Source of the DNA: Firmicutes bacterium UBA5286
GTDB taxonomy: Bacteria > Bacillota > Proteinivoracia > UBA4975
Direction of reading: 5' to 3'
Length of the DNA: 64,000 bases
NCBI GenBank assembly: GCA_002408465.1
Contig: DHSM01000004.1
Location: forward strand, 20,356 to 84,355
The first letter of the stretch is position 1, and each line of letters opens with the position of its first letter. Of this stretch, positions 16,832 through 25,116 are shown in pieces. The position numbers were made by a program, and so were the translations under genes. The notes under the pieces were generated by a model, which was not told the origin of the DNA, searched no databases, and was given only the letters and a program-made list of their open reading frames with translations.

Positions 16832-18570
16832 TGTTTAAAACCTTGAAAAGACTGATGGCTATGGTCAAAAACAAAGGCCGTTATCTTGCAGGTTTAGTCA
16901 TAATCTCTGTCGTTTCTGCCAGCACCAATGTTATAATGGCCTTTGCCCTTAAATTGTTTATCCGGGCTGCCCAATCCCGAGACATGCAGATTCTCTATAG
17001 GAGCATCGCCTTTATGGCCGGCGGACTGTTCTTATTGTTAGTGTTGATGCCTCTGGGCTACTGGCTCTACGAAACTTCTGTGGTAGGCGGCACTGCCAAT
17101 ATGCGTTCCCTGGTGTTTAAAGGCGTCCTGCGCATTAAGACGTCCTGGCTTGACGCCAGGCACAGCGGCGATCTGACCTCCCGGGCCACTAACGATATCC
17201 AGGTTGCCGAAAAGGCCTACAGCCAAAACTTGGTCCAGCTGGTGGAACTGCTGATGGAAGGCATTGCCTCCACTGTCGTCATGTTCATAGCCGACTGGAA
17301 GCTGGCCCTGCCCCTAGTTTTCTTAGGCTTAGTCAGTGTCTGGATTAACCGCAGGCTGGCGCGGCCCATGGAACGGGCCGCAAATGCCGTGCAAAAAGCC
17401 CTAGGCGTCGTCACCGAACGGATTTCCGACATCGCCAACGGCAATCAGATTATCCGCTTGTTTAACAGCCGCCCGACGATAGAAGCTAAATTCCAAGAGC
17501 AAAACCAGGATGCCGTGGCAAAAGGGCTGACCCGCACCAAGTATGCAGCCAGAGTCAACTGCTTTAGCACCCTCGCCGGATATTTCTCCTTCCTCATCTT
17601 CGCCATGGTTGGCGGCTGGCTGGTCATCAAGGGCTGGTATGATATGGGCACCATCATGCTCTTTACCCAGCTGCAAAATGGCGTCAGAAACATGTTCGCC
17701 GCCATGGGCCACTATATCACCGATCTCCAGACCTCCCTGGCCGGAGGACGAAGAGTGCTGGAAATTCTCGATGCCCCCAAAGAGCCGGAACGCATTGCAT
17801 TGCCGGCAGCGCCCGCAGCAAATTCTGCAGCTGTCAACTTGGATGCCGTAACCTTTGCCTATAACGGCGGCGAGCCCGCCCTGGAAAATGTCTCTCTGCA
17901 GGTGCAGCCGGGAGAAACTGTCGCCCTAGTAGGCCCCAGCGGCGGCGGCAAAAGCACCCTGTTCAAACTGCTGCTGGGTTACTATCTCCCTGAGGCTGGA
18001 GCCATCTCCGTCCTGGGCCGGGGGCTGAACCAGTACACCCTCCGGGAACTGCGGGAGCAAATTGCTTACGTGCCCCAGATCTCTTACCTCTTCAGCGGCA
18101 CAATTGCCGAGAATATCAGCTTCGGCAAGCCCGGCGCCAGCAAGGAGGAAATTGAAGTTGCAGCCAAGGCTGCTTACGCCCATGATTTTATCAGCCAGCT
18201 GCCACAGGGCTATGAAACCCTGGTAGGGGAACGGGGCAGCCATCTCTCTGGCGGCCAGCGCCAGCGCATTGCCATTGCCCGAGCCATCCTCCGGAATGCC
18301 CCCCTGCTCCTTCTGGATGAAGCAACCTCGTCCTTGGACACCGAATCCGAAGAACAGGTCCAGCTTGCCCTCAGCCGGCTGATGGAAGGCAGAACCACCC
18401 TGGTCATCGCTCATCGCCTGGCAACCGTGCAAAATGCCAGCCGCATCCTGGTCATTGCCGAAGGCAGACTGGCGGAAGAGGGCTCCCATCAAGAGCTCCT
18501 GGAAGCAAAGGGAATTTATCGCCACCTCTATGACATGCAATTTGAAGAAGACCTGCAGAGCGCAGGCTAA
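16831..18570 (+). CDS. ABC exporter half-transporter, subunit 2 (membrane + ATPase)
   Basis: The second 579-residue half-transporter, with a six-helix membrane domain followed by Walker A GPSGGGKST near 371, signature LSGGQRQR near 472 and Walker B LLLLDEATSSLD near 492. Both halves keep canonical ATP sites, unlike many heterodimeric exporters in which one site is degenerate. It is translationally coupled to subunit 1 and followed by a hairpin terminator, so the pair forms a two-gene operon. No regulator gene is adjacent. The substrate cannot be inferred. Confidence 0.93.
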   Translation: MFKTLKRLMAMVKNKGRYLAGLVIISVVSASTNVIMAFALKLFIRAAQSRDMQILYRSIAFMAGGLFLLLVLMPLGYWLYETSVVGGTANMRSLVFKGVLRIKTSWLDARHSGDLTSRATNDIQVAEKAYSQNLVQLVELLMEGIASTVVMFIADWKLALPLVFLGLVSVWINRRLARPMERAANAVQKALGVVTERISDIANGNQIIRLFNSRPTIEAKFQEQNQDAVAKGLTRTKYAARVNCFSTLAGYFSFLIFAMVGGWLVIKGWYDMGTIMLFTQLQNGVRNMFAAMGHYITDLQTSLAGGRRVLEILDAPKEPERIALPAAPAANSAAVNLDAVTFAYNGGEPALENVSLQVQPGETVALVGPSGGGKSTLFKLLLGYYLPEAGAISVLGRGLNQYTLRELREQIAYVPQISYLFSGTIAENISFGKPGASKEEIEVAAKAAYAHDFISQLPQGYETLVGERGSHLSGGQRQRIAIARAILRNAPLLLLDEATSSLDTESEEQVQLALSRLMEGRTTLVIAHRLATVQNASRILVIAEGRLAEEGSHQELLEAKGIYRHLYDMQFEEDLQSAG

Positions 18571-18589
18571 ATATAGGTTTCTAAGGTAG

Positions 18590-18620
18590 GACCCGCGGCA
18601 GCTGCTGTGGGTCTTACTTT
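18590..18620 (+). terminator. Terminator of the ABC exporter operon
   Basis: A near-perfect 24-base palindrome (18590-18613, GACCC to GGGTC, with GCAGCTGC at the centre) is followed by TTACTTTT. Confidence 0.75.
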
Positions 18621-18693
18621 TCATTCTTAACAAGGACCTTTCCTGTGGCAGAGAACCTGCGGTTTAGTGTATACTCTAGATTGAGGTGAAACT

Positions 18694-19299
18694 ATGGAAC
18701 CTTTAATCCTGAAATACGGCAATATCATCCTTCGGGACCGCATCCCGGCAGACCTGGCAGATTACCGGCGCTGGCTGAGCACCGAGACTGCCTGGCTGGA
18801 TTGGGATGCCCCCTGGGAAGGCAATGATCCCCAATTCAATAACAAATATTTGGAACGTCTGGAGCAGCGGTTGCGCCAGCCCTTGCCGACAATCCGCCCG
18901 ACTCTTGAAATCTGTCATGCCGACGGCGCTCATATCGGCCTGGTCAACGCCTACCATATCGATGGGGACAGAGAAAGGCTGGCGGTGGGAATCGGCCTCA
19001 GGGAAAGCAGCTACTGGGGCAAAGGACTGGGCAGCCAGGCCTTTCTCCTATGGCTGGGTTATCAGTTTTCAGCCACGGGCAGAGAGCGGATTTACTGCCA
19101 GACCTGGTCGGGCAATACCCGCATGGTCAAACTGGCTACAAAATCCCATTTCAGCGAATGTGAGCGCATCAGGAACTTACATGCAATCCAGGGCCAGCGC
19201 TATGATGCTCTGACCTTTGTCCTCAGCCAGGCAGTCTTTTGGGCAATGCACCCGGAACTGCAGCTGGGGAAAATATATAATATGCAAGGTGGACTGTAA
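18694..19299 (+). CDS. GNAT-family N-acetyltransferase (RimJ/RimL type)
   Basis: A 201-residue acetyltransferase with the GNAT core: a motif-A-like GIGLRESSYWGKGLGSQAF (acetyl-CoA pyrophosphate loop, near 107-125) and a motif-B stretch with ARMVKLA-like NTRMVKLATKSHF. The N-terminal LRDRIPADLADYRRWLS is typical of the RimJ/RimL branch, whose members acetylate protein N-termini, aminoglycosides or small molecules. GAGGTGAAA precedes the start. The next gene begins one base after its stop, so the two are cotranscribed. The substrate is unknown. Confidence 0.85.
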   Translation: MEPLILKYGNIILRDRIPADLADYRRWLSTETAWLDWDAPWEGNDPQFNNKYLERLEQRLRQPLPTIRPTLEICHADGAHIGLVNAYHIDGDRERLAVGIGLRESSYWGKGLGSQAFLLWLGYQFSATGRERIYCQTWSGNTRMVKLATKSHFSECERIRNLHAIQGQRYDALTFVLSQAVFWAMHPELQLGKIYNMQGGL

Positions 19300-19974
19300 A
19301 TGAACAAAATCCGGCAGTTTATCCTCAACCAGCCTAATCTGGCCTTAATTATTTTAGCGGCGGTATACGCAATCGTCACTGCCCTCTATCCCTTGTTTAA
19401 CATGCCCCGGGCAACCACATATTGTTTGAGCACAGTCCTGGATGACCGCATTGGCTTCTCCCCTGTATGGATCATCCCCTATGTCATCTGGTATATCTTT
19501 CTCCCCTCTGTAGCTCTATTCCTCATGTTCAAAGACAAGAAACAATGCGGGGTCACTTTACTGACCATGATTCTGGGGCTGCTCCTCAGTTATCTGACTT
19601 ATTCCTTTTTCCAGACCACCGTCCCCCGGCCAACCGTCCCTGGCAACGACCTCTTCTCCCGGCTGGTGCGGCAGATTTATCATATAGATCAGCCTTACAA
19701 TGCCTTTCCCAGCATTCATGTCCTGGTTACTTACGCATTGATGCTGGGCGCAGCCAAAGCCCAGGACATTCAAAAAGCCGCCAAGGCGGCAGTATGGGCC
19801 GTGGGCTGGGCAATCATCCTGTCCACGGTATTTGTCAAGCAGCATGTGGTGGCAGACATCCTGGGCGGTATAATCGCAGCTCAGCTTATTCATGGGCTAA
19901 TGAGCAGATTCTTGACTAGGGAACTGTTCTCTCTGTCTCAAACCACTTGCAAGAGAGTCAGCGATGAATTATAA
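19300..19974 (+). CDS. PAP2-family membrane phosphatase
   Basis: A 224-residue integral membrane protein with about six helices. The three PAP2 catalytic motifs are visible: an Arg-Pro site (TVPRPTVPG near 107), PSIH (near 138) and a late KQHVVADILGG (near 184) with the catalytic His and Asp. It probably dephosphorylates a lipid phosphate such as phosphatidate or undecaprenyl pyrophosphate, or acts as a related phosphotransferase. It directly follows the GNAT gene. Its C-terminal codons (LFSLSQTT region) overlap a degenerate copy of the palindromic repeat, and its stop overlaps the start of the HAD stub. Confidence 0.85.
   Translation: MNKIRQFILNQPNLALIILAAVYAIVTALYPLFNMPRATTYCLSTVLDDRIGFSPVWIIPYVIWYIFLPSVALFLMFKDKKQCGVTLLTMILGLLLSYLTYSFFQTTVPRPTVPGNDLFSRLVRQIYHIDQPYNAFPSIHVLVTYALMLGAAKAQDIQKAAKAAVWAVGWAIILSTVFVKQHVVADILGGIIAAQLIHGLMSRFLTRELFSLSQTTCKRVSDEL
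19919..19940 (+). repeat. Degenerate palindromic-element copy in the PAP2 3' end
   Basis: GGGAACTGTTCTCTCTGTCT aligns by eye with the reverse complement of the 40662-40690 element at 17 of 22 positions. Confidence 0.35.
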
Positions 19975-20020
19975 AGCTGTTTTCTTTGACAGCGATGGAA
20001 CCTTAACTTATGCACCTTGA
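19964..20020 (+). pseudogene. Truncated HAD-family hydrolase (N-terminal 18 codons)
   Basis: An ATG inside the last codons of PAP2 opens a frame reading MNYKAVFFDSDGTLTYAP and then TGA. DSDGT is the catalytic motif I of HAD phosphatases, which always sits at the extreme N-terminus. The rest of the gene is absent, and topB begins 54 bases later in the opposite direction. This is a deletion scar of a former third gene of the GNAT-PAP2 operon. Confidence 0.65.
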
Positions 20021-20073
20021 AAAAACTCATTGGCACAACTAAACTATTGAAGTTTATAAGTATCCCTGAAAAA

Positions 20074-22131
20074 CTAAAACTCAAATTCCACCTTGCCGCC
20101 CTTGAGAATGAGGCTGGCGCTGAACTTAGTTCCCTTTTTGGAGACGAACCCCCTGAGTTTGGGGGTTTTCCCTTTTGTCAGCAGCTGTTTGGCCTGGTTA
20201 GCGGTGATGCGCTTTTTGGCGATGGTCTTCCAAATGGTAAATTTGCACCCACCGTCCTTGGGTTTCCAATTGCTGCAACCGTAGGCCCGTTTGCCTTCAA
20301 TCACAGCGCCGCCGCACTGAGGGCATTCGCCTAAGGGCTCCTGAACCGGTCTTACGATTTCTTTAACCTCGCTGGCAGCTACCTCCGCAACCAAGGCACC
20401 GACCATCTCTGCCACATCCTCCATAAAAGCCCTGGAGTCTTCTCTGCCCAGCTCCATTTCCGCCAGACGCCTTTCCCATTCTCCTGTCAGTTCAGGGGAG
20501 ACGAGGGCAGGGAGAGTAATCAAACCAATGAGCTGCTCTCCCTTGGCTGTGGGGTACAGGCTCTTGCCCTCCACCCCGATATATTCCACCTGTTTCAGGC
20601 GCTCGATGATTGCGGCCCGGGTGGCAGGGGTGCCCAGGCCAGAGTCCTTCATAGCCTCCCGCAGTTCTTCCTCCTCCACCATCTTTCCAGCGCCTTCCAT
20701 GGCAGCAAGCAGAGTGCCCTCGGTATAGCGGGCGAGGGGCTTTGTTTCGTCCTGCTTCACCTGAACATCCACAGTCTTAACAGGGTCCCCTTGCGAAAGA
20801 ACAGGCAGCAACTGTTCATTGCCCACCCCTTCCACCTGACGCCAGCCGGGGCTGACCAGTTCCCTGCCCTTAGATTCAAAGTCTTCACCCTCCACCCGGG
20901 TGATAACCCGAGTCTCTTTCCACTGACAATCGGGATAGAAGGCGGCAATAAAACGCCGGGCGACCAGGTCATAGATCATGGCCTCATCTCCCCTAAGTGA
21001 GCCGGCGCTCTTTTCGGTAGGAATGATGGCATGATGATCCCGAACCCGGGCTGGATTGAGGACCCGGCCAGTGAGGCGGGGGGGGGTTGGCAAAAGGGAA
21101 GCAATGTATTCACTATATCCCCCCTTGGCCAGAGCCTCCAGTCGATTGGCAAAACTAGGGGTTAGATCAGGGGTCAAATAGCGGGAATTAGTGCGAGGGT
21201 AGGTTATCAGCTTGTGGCGCTCATATAAATTTTGTGCTGTGGATAAGGTCCGGGCAGCGGAAAATCCCCAGCGCCTGTTGGCCTCCCGCTGCAGGCTGGT
21301 CAGGTCCCAGAGCAGAGGCGGCGCTTCCTGGCGGGGCTTTACCTGGCACTCGGCAATAATTCCTTGTTTGCCTGACACTTTGGCCTTAATTCCCTCGGCT
21401 TCCCCTGGGCTCCAGAGCCGGTTCTCCTTGCCCCGAAACCAGCGCCCGGGAAAGCTGCCGGAAGAGGCCGCAAATTCAGCGGTTACAACCCAAAAAACCC
21501 GGGGTTGGAAGTCCCTGATCTCCCGTTCCCGGTTGACAAGCATGGCCAGGGTGGGGGTCTGAACCCGGCCCACCGAAAGCAGTTCCTTGTGCTTGACGGT
21601 AAAGGCCCGGGTGGCGTTGATGCCCACAAGCCAGTCGCCCTGGGAGCGGCAGCGGGCGGCGGCTGCCAGATTGGCATACTCCTGTCCCTTCCGGAGCTGG
21701 GCAAACCCCGCCCTGATGGCGGCAGCGGTCAGAGAAGATATCCAGAGCCGCTGAACGGGACCAGTGTAGCCAGCCAGCTGGCAGATATAGCGGAAAATAA
21801 GTTCCCCCTCCCGCCCGGCATCACAGGCGTTGATGGTCAAGGGAGCCTGCTTTAGCAATGTTGCCAGCATAGAGAACTGTTTTGCCTGGTGGGGAATGAC
21901 CTTGAGGCCAAACTGGCCAGGAATAATGGGCAGAGACTTGAGGCTCCAACGCTTCCAGGCGGGGTCATAATCCTCCGGTTCCTTGAGGGTGACAATATGA
22001 CCTATAGCGTTGGCCAATCTATAATCACGGCTCTCCCAATACCCACCTGCATACCTGGCAAATCCCCCAAGGGCCCGGGCAATATCTGCCGCCATTGCAG
22101 GTTTTTCGGCAATAATTAAGGGTTTTGTCAT
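20074..22131 (-). CDS. topB: DNA topoisomerase III
   Basis: A type IA topoisomerase of about 685 residues. Start ATG 22131 is preceded by AAGGAGG; an upstream in-frame ATG would add nine residues without support. The Toprim signature GREGELIFR lies near 103, the catalytic Tyr is in YPRTNSRYL near 310, and a C-terminal zinc-ribbon-like region has CPQCGG and a later Cys pair. It relaxes or decatenates single-strand-containing DNA through a 5'-phosphotyrosine link. The length fits TopB better than the larger TopA. It appears monocistronic and converges with the PAP2 operon. Confidence 0.93.
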   Translation of the reverse strand: MTKPLIIAEKPAMAADIARALGGFARYAGGYWESRDYRLANAIGHIVTLKEPEDYDPAWKRWSLKSLPIIPGQFGLKVIPHQAKQFSMLATLLKQAPLTINACDAGREGELIFRYICQLAGYTGPVQRLWISSLTAAAIRAGFAQLRKGQEYANLAAAARCRSQGDWLVGINATRAFTVKHKELLSVGRVQTPTLAMLVNREREIRDFQPRVFWVVTAEFAASSGSFPGRWFRGKENRLWSPGEAEGIKAKVSGKQGIIAECQVKPRQEAPPLLWDLTSLQREANRRWGFSAARTLSTAQNLYERHKLITYPRTNSRYLTPDLTPSFANRLEALAKGGYSEYIASLLPTPPRLTGRVLNPARVRDHHAIIPTEKSAGSLRGDEAMIYDLVARRFIAAFYPDCQWKETRVITRVEGEDFESKGRELVSPGWRQVEGVGNEQLLPVLSQGDPVKTVDVQVKQDETKPLARYTEGTLLAAMEGAGKMVEEEELREAMKDSGLGTPATRAAIIERLKQVEYIGVEGKSLYPTAKGEQLIGLITLPALVSPELTGEWERRLAEMELGREDSRAFMEDVAEMVGALVAEVAASEVKEIVRPVQEPLGECPQCGGAVIEGKRAYGCSNWKPKDGGCKFTIWKTIAKKRITANQAKQLLTKGKTPKLRGFVSKKGTKFSASLILKGGKVEFEF

Positions 22132-22182
22132 CACTTTTCCCTCCTTATTGCAATACACCAGGCCTGAACCCCAGAAAAGGCA

Positions 22183-22215
22183 GGGACGGTTTCGTGATAT
22201 AAAAACCTCCGTCCC
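22183..22215. repeat. Inverted repeat GGGACGG...CCGTCCC
   Basis: GGGACGGTTT and AAACCTCCGTCCC face each other across a short AT loop upstream of topB. It is a variant of the palindromic-element family seen at 12683 and 40662, and may also act as a hairpin terminator for the relic region. Confidence 0.5.
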
Positions 22216-22228
22216 CAGAGTATCATGC

Positions 22229-22345
22229 TCAAATTATCTCTATGGTCGGCTTGCTAATTACAACATCAAGATGAATCGGGGCGTCATTGGCAATGATGCA
22301 CATATGGCCATAGCCAATACCGAAGTGACAGGTACTGTAGGTCTA
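22229..22345 (-). pseudogene. C-terminal fragment resembling an aminopeptidase (M29-like)
   Basis: The minus strand carries about 35 codons reading TCHFGIGYGHMCIIAND and then APIHLDVVISKPTIEII before a stop. The pattern (HFGIGYG, later HLDVV and KPTIEI) resembles the C-terminus of M29-like leucyl aminopeptidases. No upstream part exists: the sequence is joined directly to a transposase fragment. The family call is tentative. Confidence 0.35.
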
Positions 22346-22390
22346 CTTCAACTAACAGGTGAACATGGTCTGGCATCGTTTCCAACCCCA
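22345..22390 (-). pseudogene. IS200/IS605 TnpA transposase fragment
   Basis: The minus strand reads LGLETMPDHVHLLVEVDLQY. MPDHVHLLV holds the HUH-type His-x-His of Y1 transposases of IS200/IS605 elements. Only about 17-20 residues remain and the catalytic Tyr region is missing, so it is a relic joined to the aminopeptidase scrap. Confidence 0.6.
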
Positions 22391-22416
22391 ATTTTAGGGT
22401 TATTGCCCGATGGGCC

Positions 22417-22446
22417 TTGAATCCCCATAGCTAAAGCCTGGGGTTT
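22417..22446 (-). mobile_element. IS605-type right-end hairpin relic
   Basis: On the minus strand, CCCCAGGCTTTAGCTATGGGG (22443-22423) matches the common CCCC..GGCTTTAGCC..GGGG hairpin at the right end of IS200/IS605-family elements. It starts at the stop codon of the GNAT gene and lies about 45 bases from the TnpA fragment. Confidence 0.5.
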
Positions 22447-22873
22447 ACGTCCTGTTTCGGTAAAACTTGATTTGTTCCGGTGACAAATACTTTCTGAATA
22501 CCATGCCATGGGATTTGAACATCCCGAACCTTGCATAATATGGCTGCATTTCTGCATCACAGGTTAAGTCTATACATGGGATATCCTTTAGTTCAGCAAG
22601 AAGCTTTGTTAGAAGCTCCGTCCCGATTCCCTGATTTTGGTACTCCGGCAAGACTTCAAGCATGGGAATAAAGGCAAAGTGAACACCGTCAGACAATGAA
22701 TTTACGAATCCGGCGACCCTGTTTTTTTTAGTGTCCAGGGAAAGGATAAAGCGGTAACTATGCTCCAGAACATGTTTCATCTCCTCACCGCTTAGAGGAC
22801 AGCTCCAGCCGACGCAAAAATGTGACAACATATCTGGAGTTATGCCAAATAAGTCGGATTGATAATTTATCAT
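22445..22873 (-). CDS. GNAT-family N-acetyltransferase
   Basis: A 142-residue acetyltransferase. The central motif A reads LPEYQNQGIGTELLTKLL (near 83-100) with the Q/R-x-x-G-x-G/A acetyl-CoA loop, and PYYARFGM (near 120) is motif B. The fold and length fit single-domain GNAT enzymes acting on small amines. GGAGGAAG lies 8 bases before the ATG. The last codons run into the IS605-type end hairpin, so the original C-terminus may have been slightly altered. Confidence 0.82.
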   Translation of the reverse strand: MINYQSDLFGITPDMLSHFCVGWSCPLSGEEMKHVLEHSYRFILSLDTKKNRVAGFVNSLSDGVHFAFIPMLEVLPEYQNQGIGTELLTKLLAELKDIPCIDLTCDAEMQPYYARFGMFKSHGMVFRKYLSPEQIKFYRNRT

Positions 22874-22908
22874 TTATCTTCCTCCAATTCCCTAGGAATC
22901 AACAGTAT

Positions 22909-24081
22909 TTATTCTGCCTGGGGCAGCGTCGATTCTAATAGACCTTCATTCTTCTCCCCTCGGGGTGGCGGGGGACCGATGAACTGATAGTAATCGCATT
23001 CGATCCTGCCGTTATAGAGCTTGCGCTTTTTGTCTGCCTTGCGGCCGTAATATTTTTCAAATTCCGCCTCGCTGGTGATGACATAGATTGACCAGGTGTC
23101 CCAGGGGGCAAAGACTTTGCCCATTTCTCTGTATAGCCCAAGAGTGGGGCCCTCAAGCCTTTCCCCGTAAGGGGGATTGGTGATGAGGCAGCCGTATTTC
23201 ACTGAGGAACGCACCTGGGCCAGTTCCCGGCGCTGAAAGTGGATTTTGTCTGCCACCCCTGCGTTGTCGGCATTTTGGCGGGCAGTGGCAATGATTCTCT
23301 CATCAATGTCTGAACCCTGGAGCTTAAGGAGATTGTCTTCAATGGCCCCGCTGGCCTCATTTCTGGCCTCCTGCCACATTGCTCTTCCCAGTTCCGGCCA
23401 GTCCTCAGCGGCAAAGCGGCGGGTTAGACCCGGAGCGATATTATCTCCAATCAAAGCCGCTTCAATTAAAATAGTCCCCGACCCGCATAAGGGGTCCAGG
23501 AGCAGGCGCTGAGGCTGCCAGTGGCTGAGTTGGACCAAAGCTGCAGCCAGGGTTTCCTTAATGGGCGCCTGTCCCGCCTCCACCCTGTAACCCCGTTTGT
23601 GCAAGCCGGCGCCGCTGGTATCAATGGTCAGGGTAGCCCTGTCTTTGAGGAGGGCAACCTGAATGGAATAGCGAGGACCCGTTTCCTGAAACCACTGAGC
23701 CTTATATCTCTGTTTCAGCCGCTCCACCACTGCCTTTTTGACGATGGCCTGGCAGTCGGGAACGCTGTGCAGCTGAGACTTTATCGATTTTCCCTGAACA
23801 GGGAACTCTCCATCTTCAGGAATCCAGTCCTCCCAAGGCAGGGCCTTGGTTCCCTCGAAAAGTTCATCAAAGCTCCTGGCTGCAAATTCTCCCAGCAGCA
23901 GCTGCACCCTGTCGGCAGAACGCAGCCAGAGATTGGTCTTTGGAATAGCAGCCAGGTCGGCAGCAAAAAGCACCCGGCCGTTTTCCACCTCCAGGTCAGT
24001 ATAGCCCAGATTCCTCAGTTCCCGGGCCACCACTGCCTCCAAGCCAAAGGCGGCAGTTGCGATGAGCCGTATTTCCCCCAT
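22909..24081 (-). CDS. THUMP-domain class I RNA methyltransferase (RlmL/YpsC-like)
   Basis: About 390 residues. ATG 24081 is preferred over GTG 24090 because AAGGGGTGAGG is correctly spaced for it. The N-terminal part holds the THUMP RNA-binding domain, and the C-terminal Rossmann part has LLDPLCGSGTILIEAAL (SAM-binding, near 197-213) and the catalytic NPPYGERLE (near 307). This is the N-terminal-half architecture of RlmL, which methylates N2 of guanine 2445 in 23S rRNA, as in Bacillus YpsC. It appears monocistronic. Confidence 0.9.
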   Translation of the reverse strand: MGEIRLIATAAFGLEAVVARELRNLGYTDLEVENGRVLFAADLAAIPKTNLWLRSADRVQLLLGEFAARSFDELFEGTKALPWEDWIPEDGEFPVQGKSIKSQLHSVPDCQAIVKKAVVERLKQRYKAQWFQETGPRYSIQVALLKDRATLTIDTSGAGLHKRGYRVEAGQAPIKETLAAALVQLSHWQPQRLLLDPLCGSGTILIEAALIGDNIAPGLTRRFAAEDWPELGRAMWQEARNEASGAIEDNLLKLQGSDIDERIIATARQNADNAGVADKIHFQRRELAQVRSSVKYGCLITNPPYGERLEGPTLGLYREMGKVFAPWDTWSIYVITSEAEFEKYYGRKADKKRKLYNGRIECDYYQFIGPPPPRGEKNEGLLESTLPQAE

Positions 24082-24162
24082 TTCCCTCACCCCTTCAGTT
24101 GCTTGTTTTCGCTCCCTTTTATCCTGCCCAAAAAAAAGGGGCCAGCACTGGCCCGCACAAAT

Positions 24163-24828
24163 TTACTCATATATTTCTATGCTCTCAAGCATATGCCTGA
24201 AAAGAGGCGCATACTGGGAGTCAACACCGCTGGAGCAGGTCATAGTTATGACATATGTAAAAGTCTGCGTCTGCTTATTCGCCATCTTGAAGGTGCGTTT
24301 AAAGTAAAGCTGGTGCTTGTTGACCAGGGCTCCATCTTCTTTGCAAGAAACGACAGTATACATGGCCTCGCCAAACCCCTCCAGGAAGACTGAATCCTGG
24401 GAGATAACGGTAAAAACCTGGGGCTTGTTGTCCACCCGATGAGCGTCAGGATTGAGAGACATTGCACCAAGAAAGCTAATATCCAAGGCGCCACGGATAC
24501 CGTCTTTGAAGACCACCTGAGATTGGGCGTCATAGTAGAGGCTCCAGCCAGTACCGGGAACTTCCATTTTGATGCCATAGTCAGAAAAATCCATTGCCAC
24601 CCATTTTGCACTGGGATCGTATTCAGGGCCTATAACTGTTTCCCGTTTAAACTGTGAAGCCATGGCAAACACAGCTCCGCCGATAAGGGCAATCGCCAGT
24701 ATTACCAGCAGTATTTTAACTGCCATGGCCCCTCCGCCGGAGCGCTTAGCTTTTCTCAGTGAGCGTCCGCAATAAGAACAGGATTTAGCAGTGTCCGGCA
24801 TTTCATTGCCGCAGTCCGGACATAACAT
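24163..24828 (-). CDS. Zinc-ribbon membrane protein
   Basis: A 221-residue protein with a Cys4 zinc ribbon at the N-terminus (CPDCGNEMPDTAKSCSYCG, residues 3-21), a basic linker, one membrane helix (about 37-58) and an extracytoplasmic region of about 160 residues. This topology is frequent in Bacillota but has no established role. Nothing in the C-terminal part is recognised. It is probably monocistronic, between the methyltransferase and the DUF6150-like gene. Confidence 0.72.
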   Translation of the reverse strand: MLCPDCGNEMPDTAKSCSYCGRSLRKAKRSGGGAMAVKILLVILAIALIGGAVFAMASQFKRETVIGPEYDPSAKWVAMDFSDYGIKMEVPGTGWSLYYDAQSQVVFKDGIRGALDISFLGAMSLNPDAHRVDNKPQVFTVISQDSVFLEGFGEAMYTVVSCKEDGALVNKHQLYFKRTFKMANKQTQTFTYVITMTCSSGVDSQYAPLFRHMLESIEIYE

Positions 24829-24851
24829 TATTTAACCCCCCTCAGAGGTAT

Positions 24852-24887
24852 TTATTGCCTCTACATAATTCTACATTGAGGCAATAA
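24852..24887 (-). terminator. Hairpin downstream of the DUF6150-like gene
   Basis: TTATTGCCTC and GAGGCAATAA form a perfect 10-bp stem around a 16-base loop, between the small gene's stop and the zinc-ribbon gene. It could end the small transcript, although the T-tract is only partial. Confidence 0.5.
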
Positions 24888-24915
24888 AATCCTGCTTGGG
24901 GTTTATATTTTAAGA

Positions 24916-25116
24916 TTATCCTTCTGCAGCACTGCTAGCGATGTAGACCTTGAGTTCTGCATCAAGCAAATTAGGGACCAGGTAGATGCTGGTTTGGGCA
25001 TCCCATCTTTCCTTGACAGGGAATACAACCATCTGTGCCTCCCGCCGATCTTTAACAATACATGCACTGACATCGGCCTCCCATTTCTTGTCCACTATCA
25101 GAACCTTGACCGCCAA
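24916..25116 (-). CDS. Small beta-repeat protein (DUF6150-like)
   Basis: The start is taken as TTG 25116, eight bases after AGGAGG; a longer frame from 25179 lacks a ribosome site. The 66-residue product is made of about four repeats of 13-15 residues with a V-x-x-x-W-x-A pattern (KKWEADVSA, KERWDAQTS, NLLDAELK), like DUF6150 proteins. No signal peptide or enzyme motif is present. Function is unknown. Confidence 0.6.
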   Translation of the reverse strand: MAVKVLIVDKKWEADVSACIVKDRREAQMVVFPVKERWDAQTSIYLVPNLLDAELKVYIASSAAEG

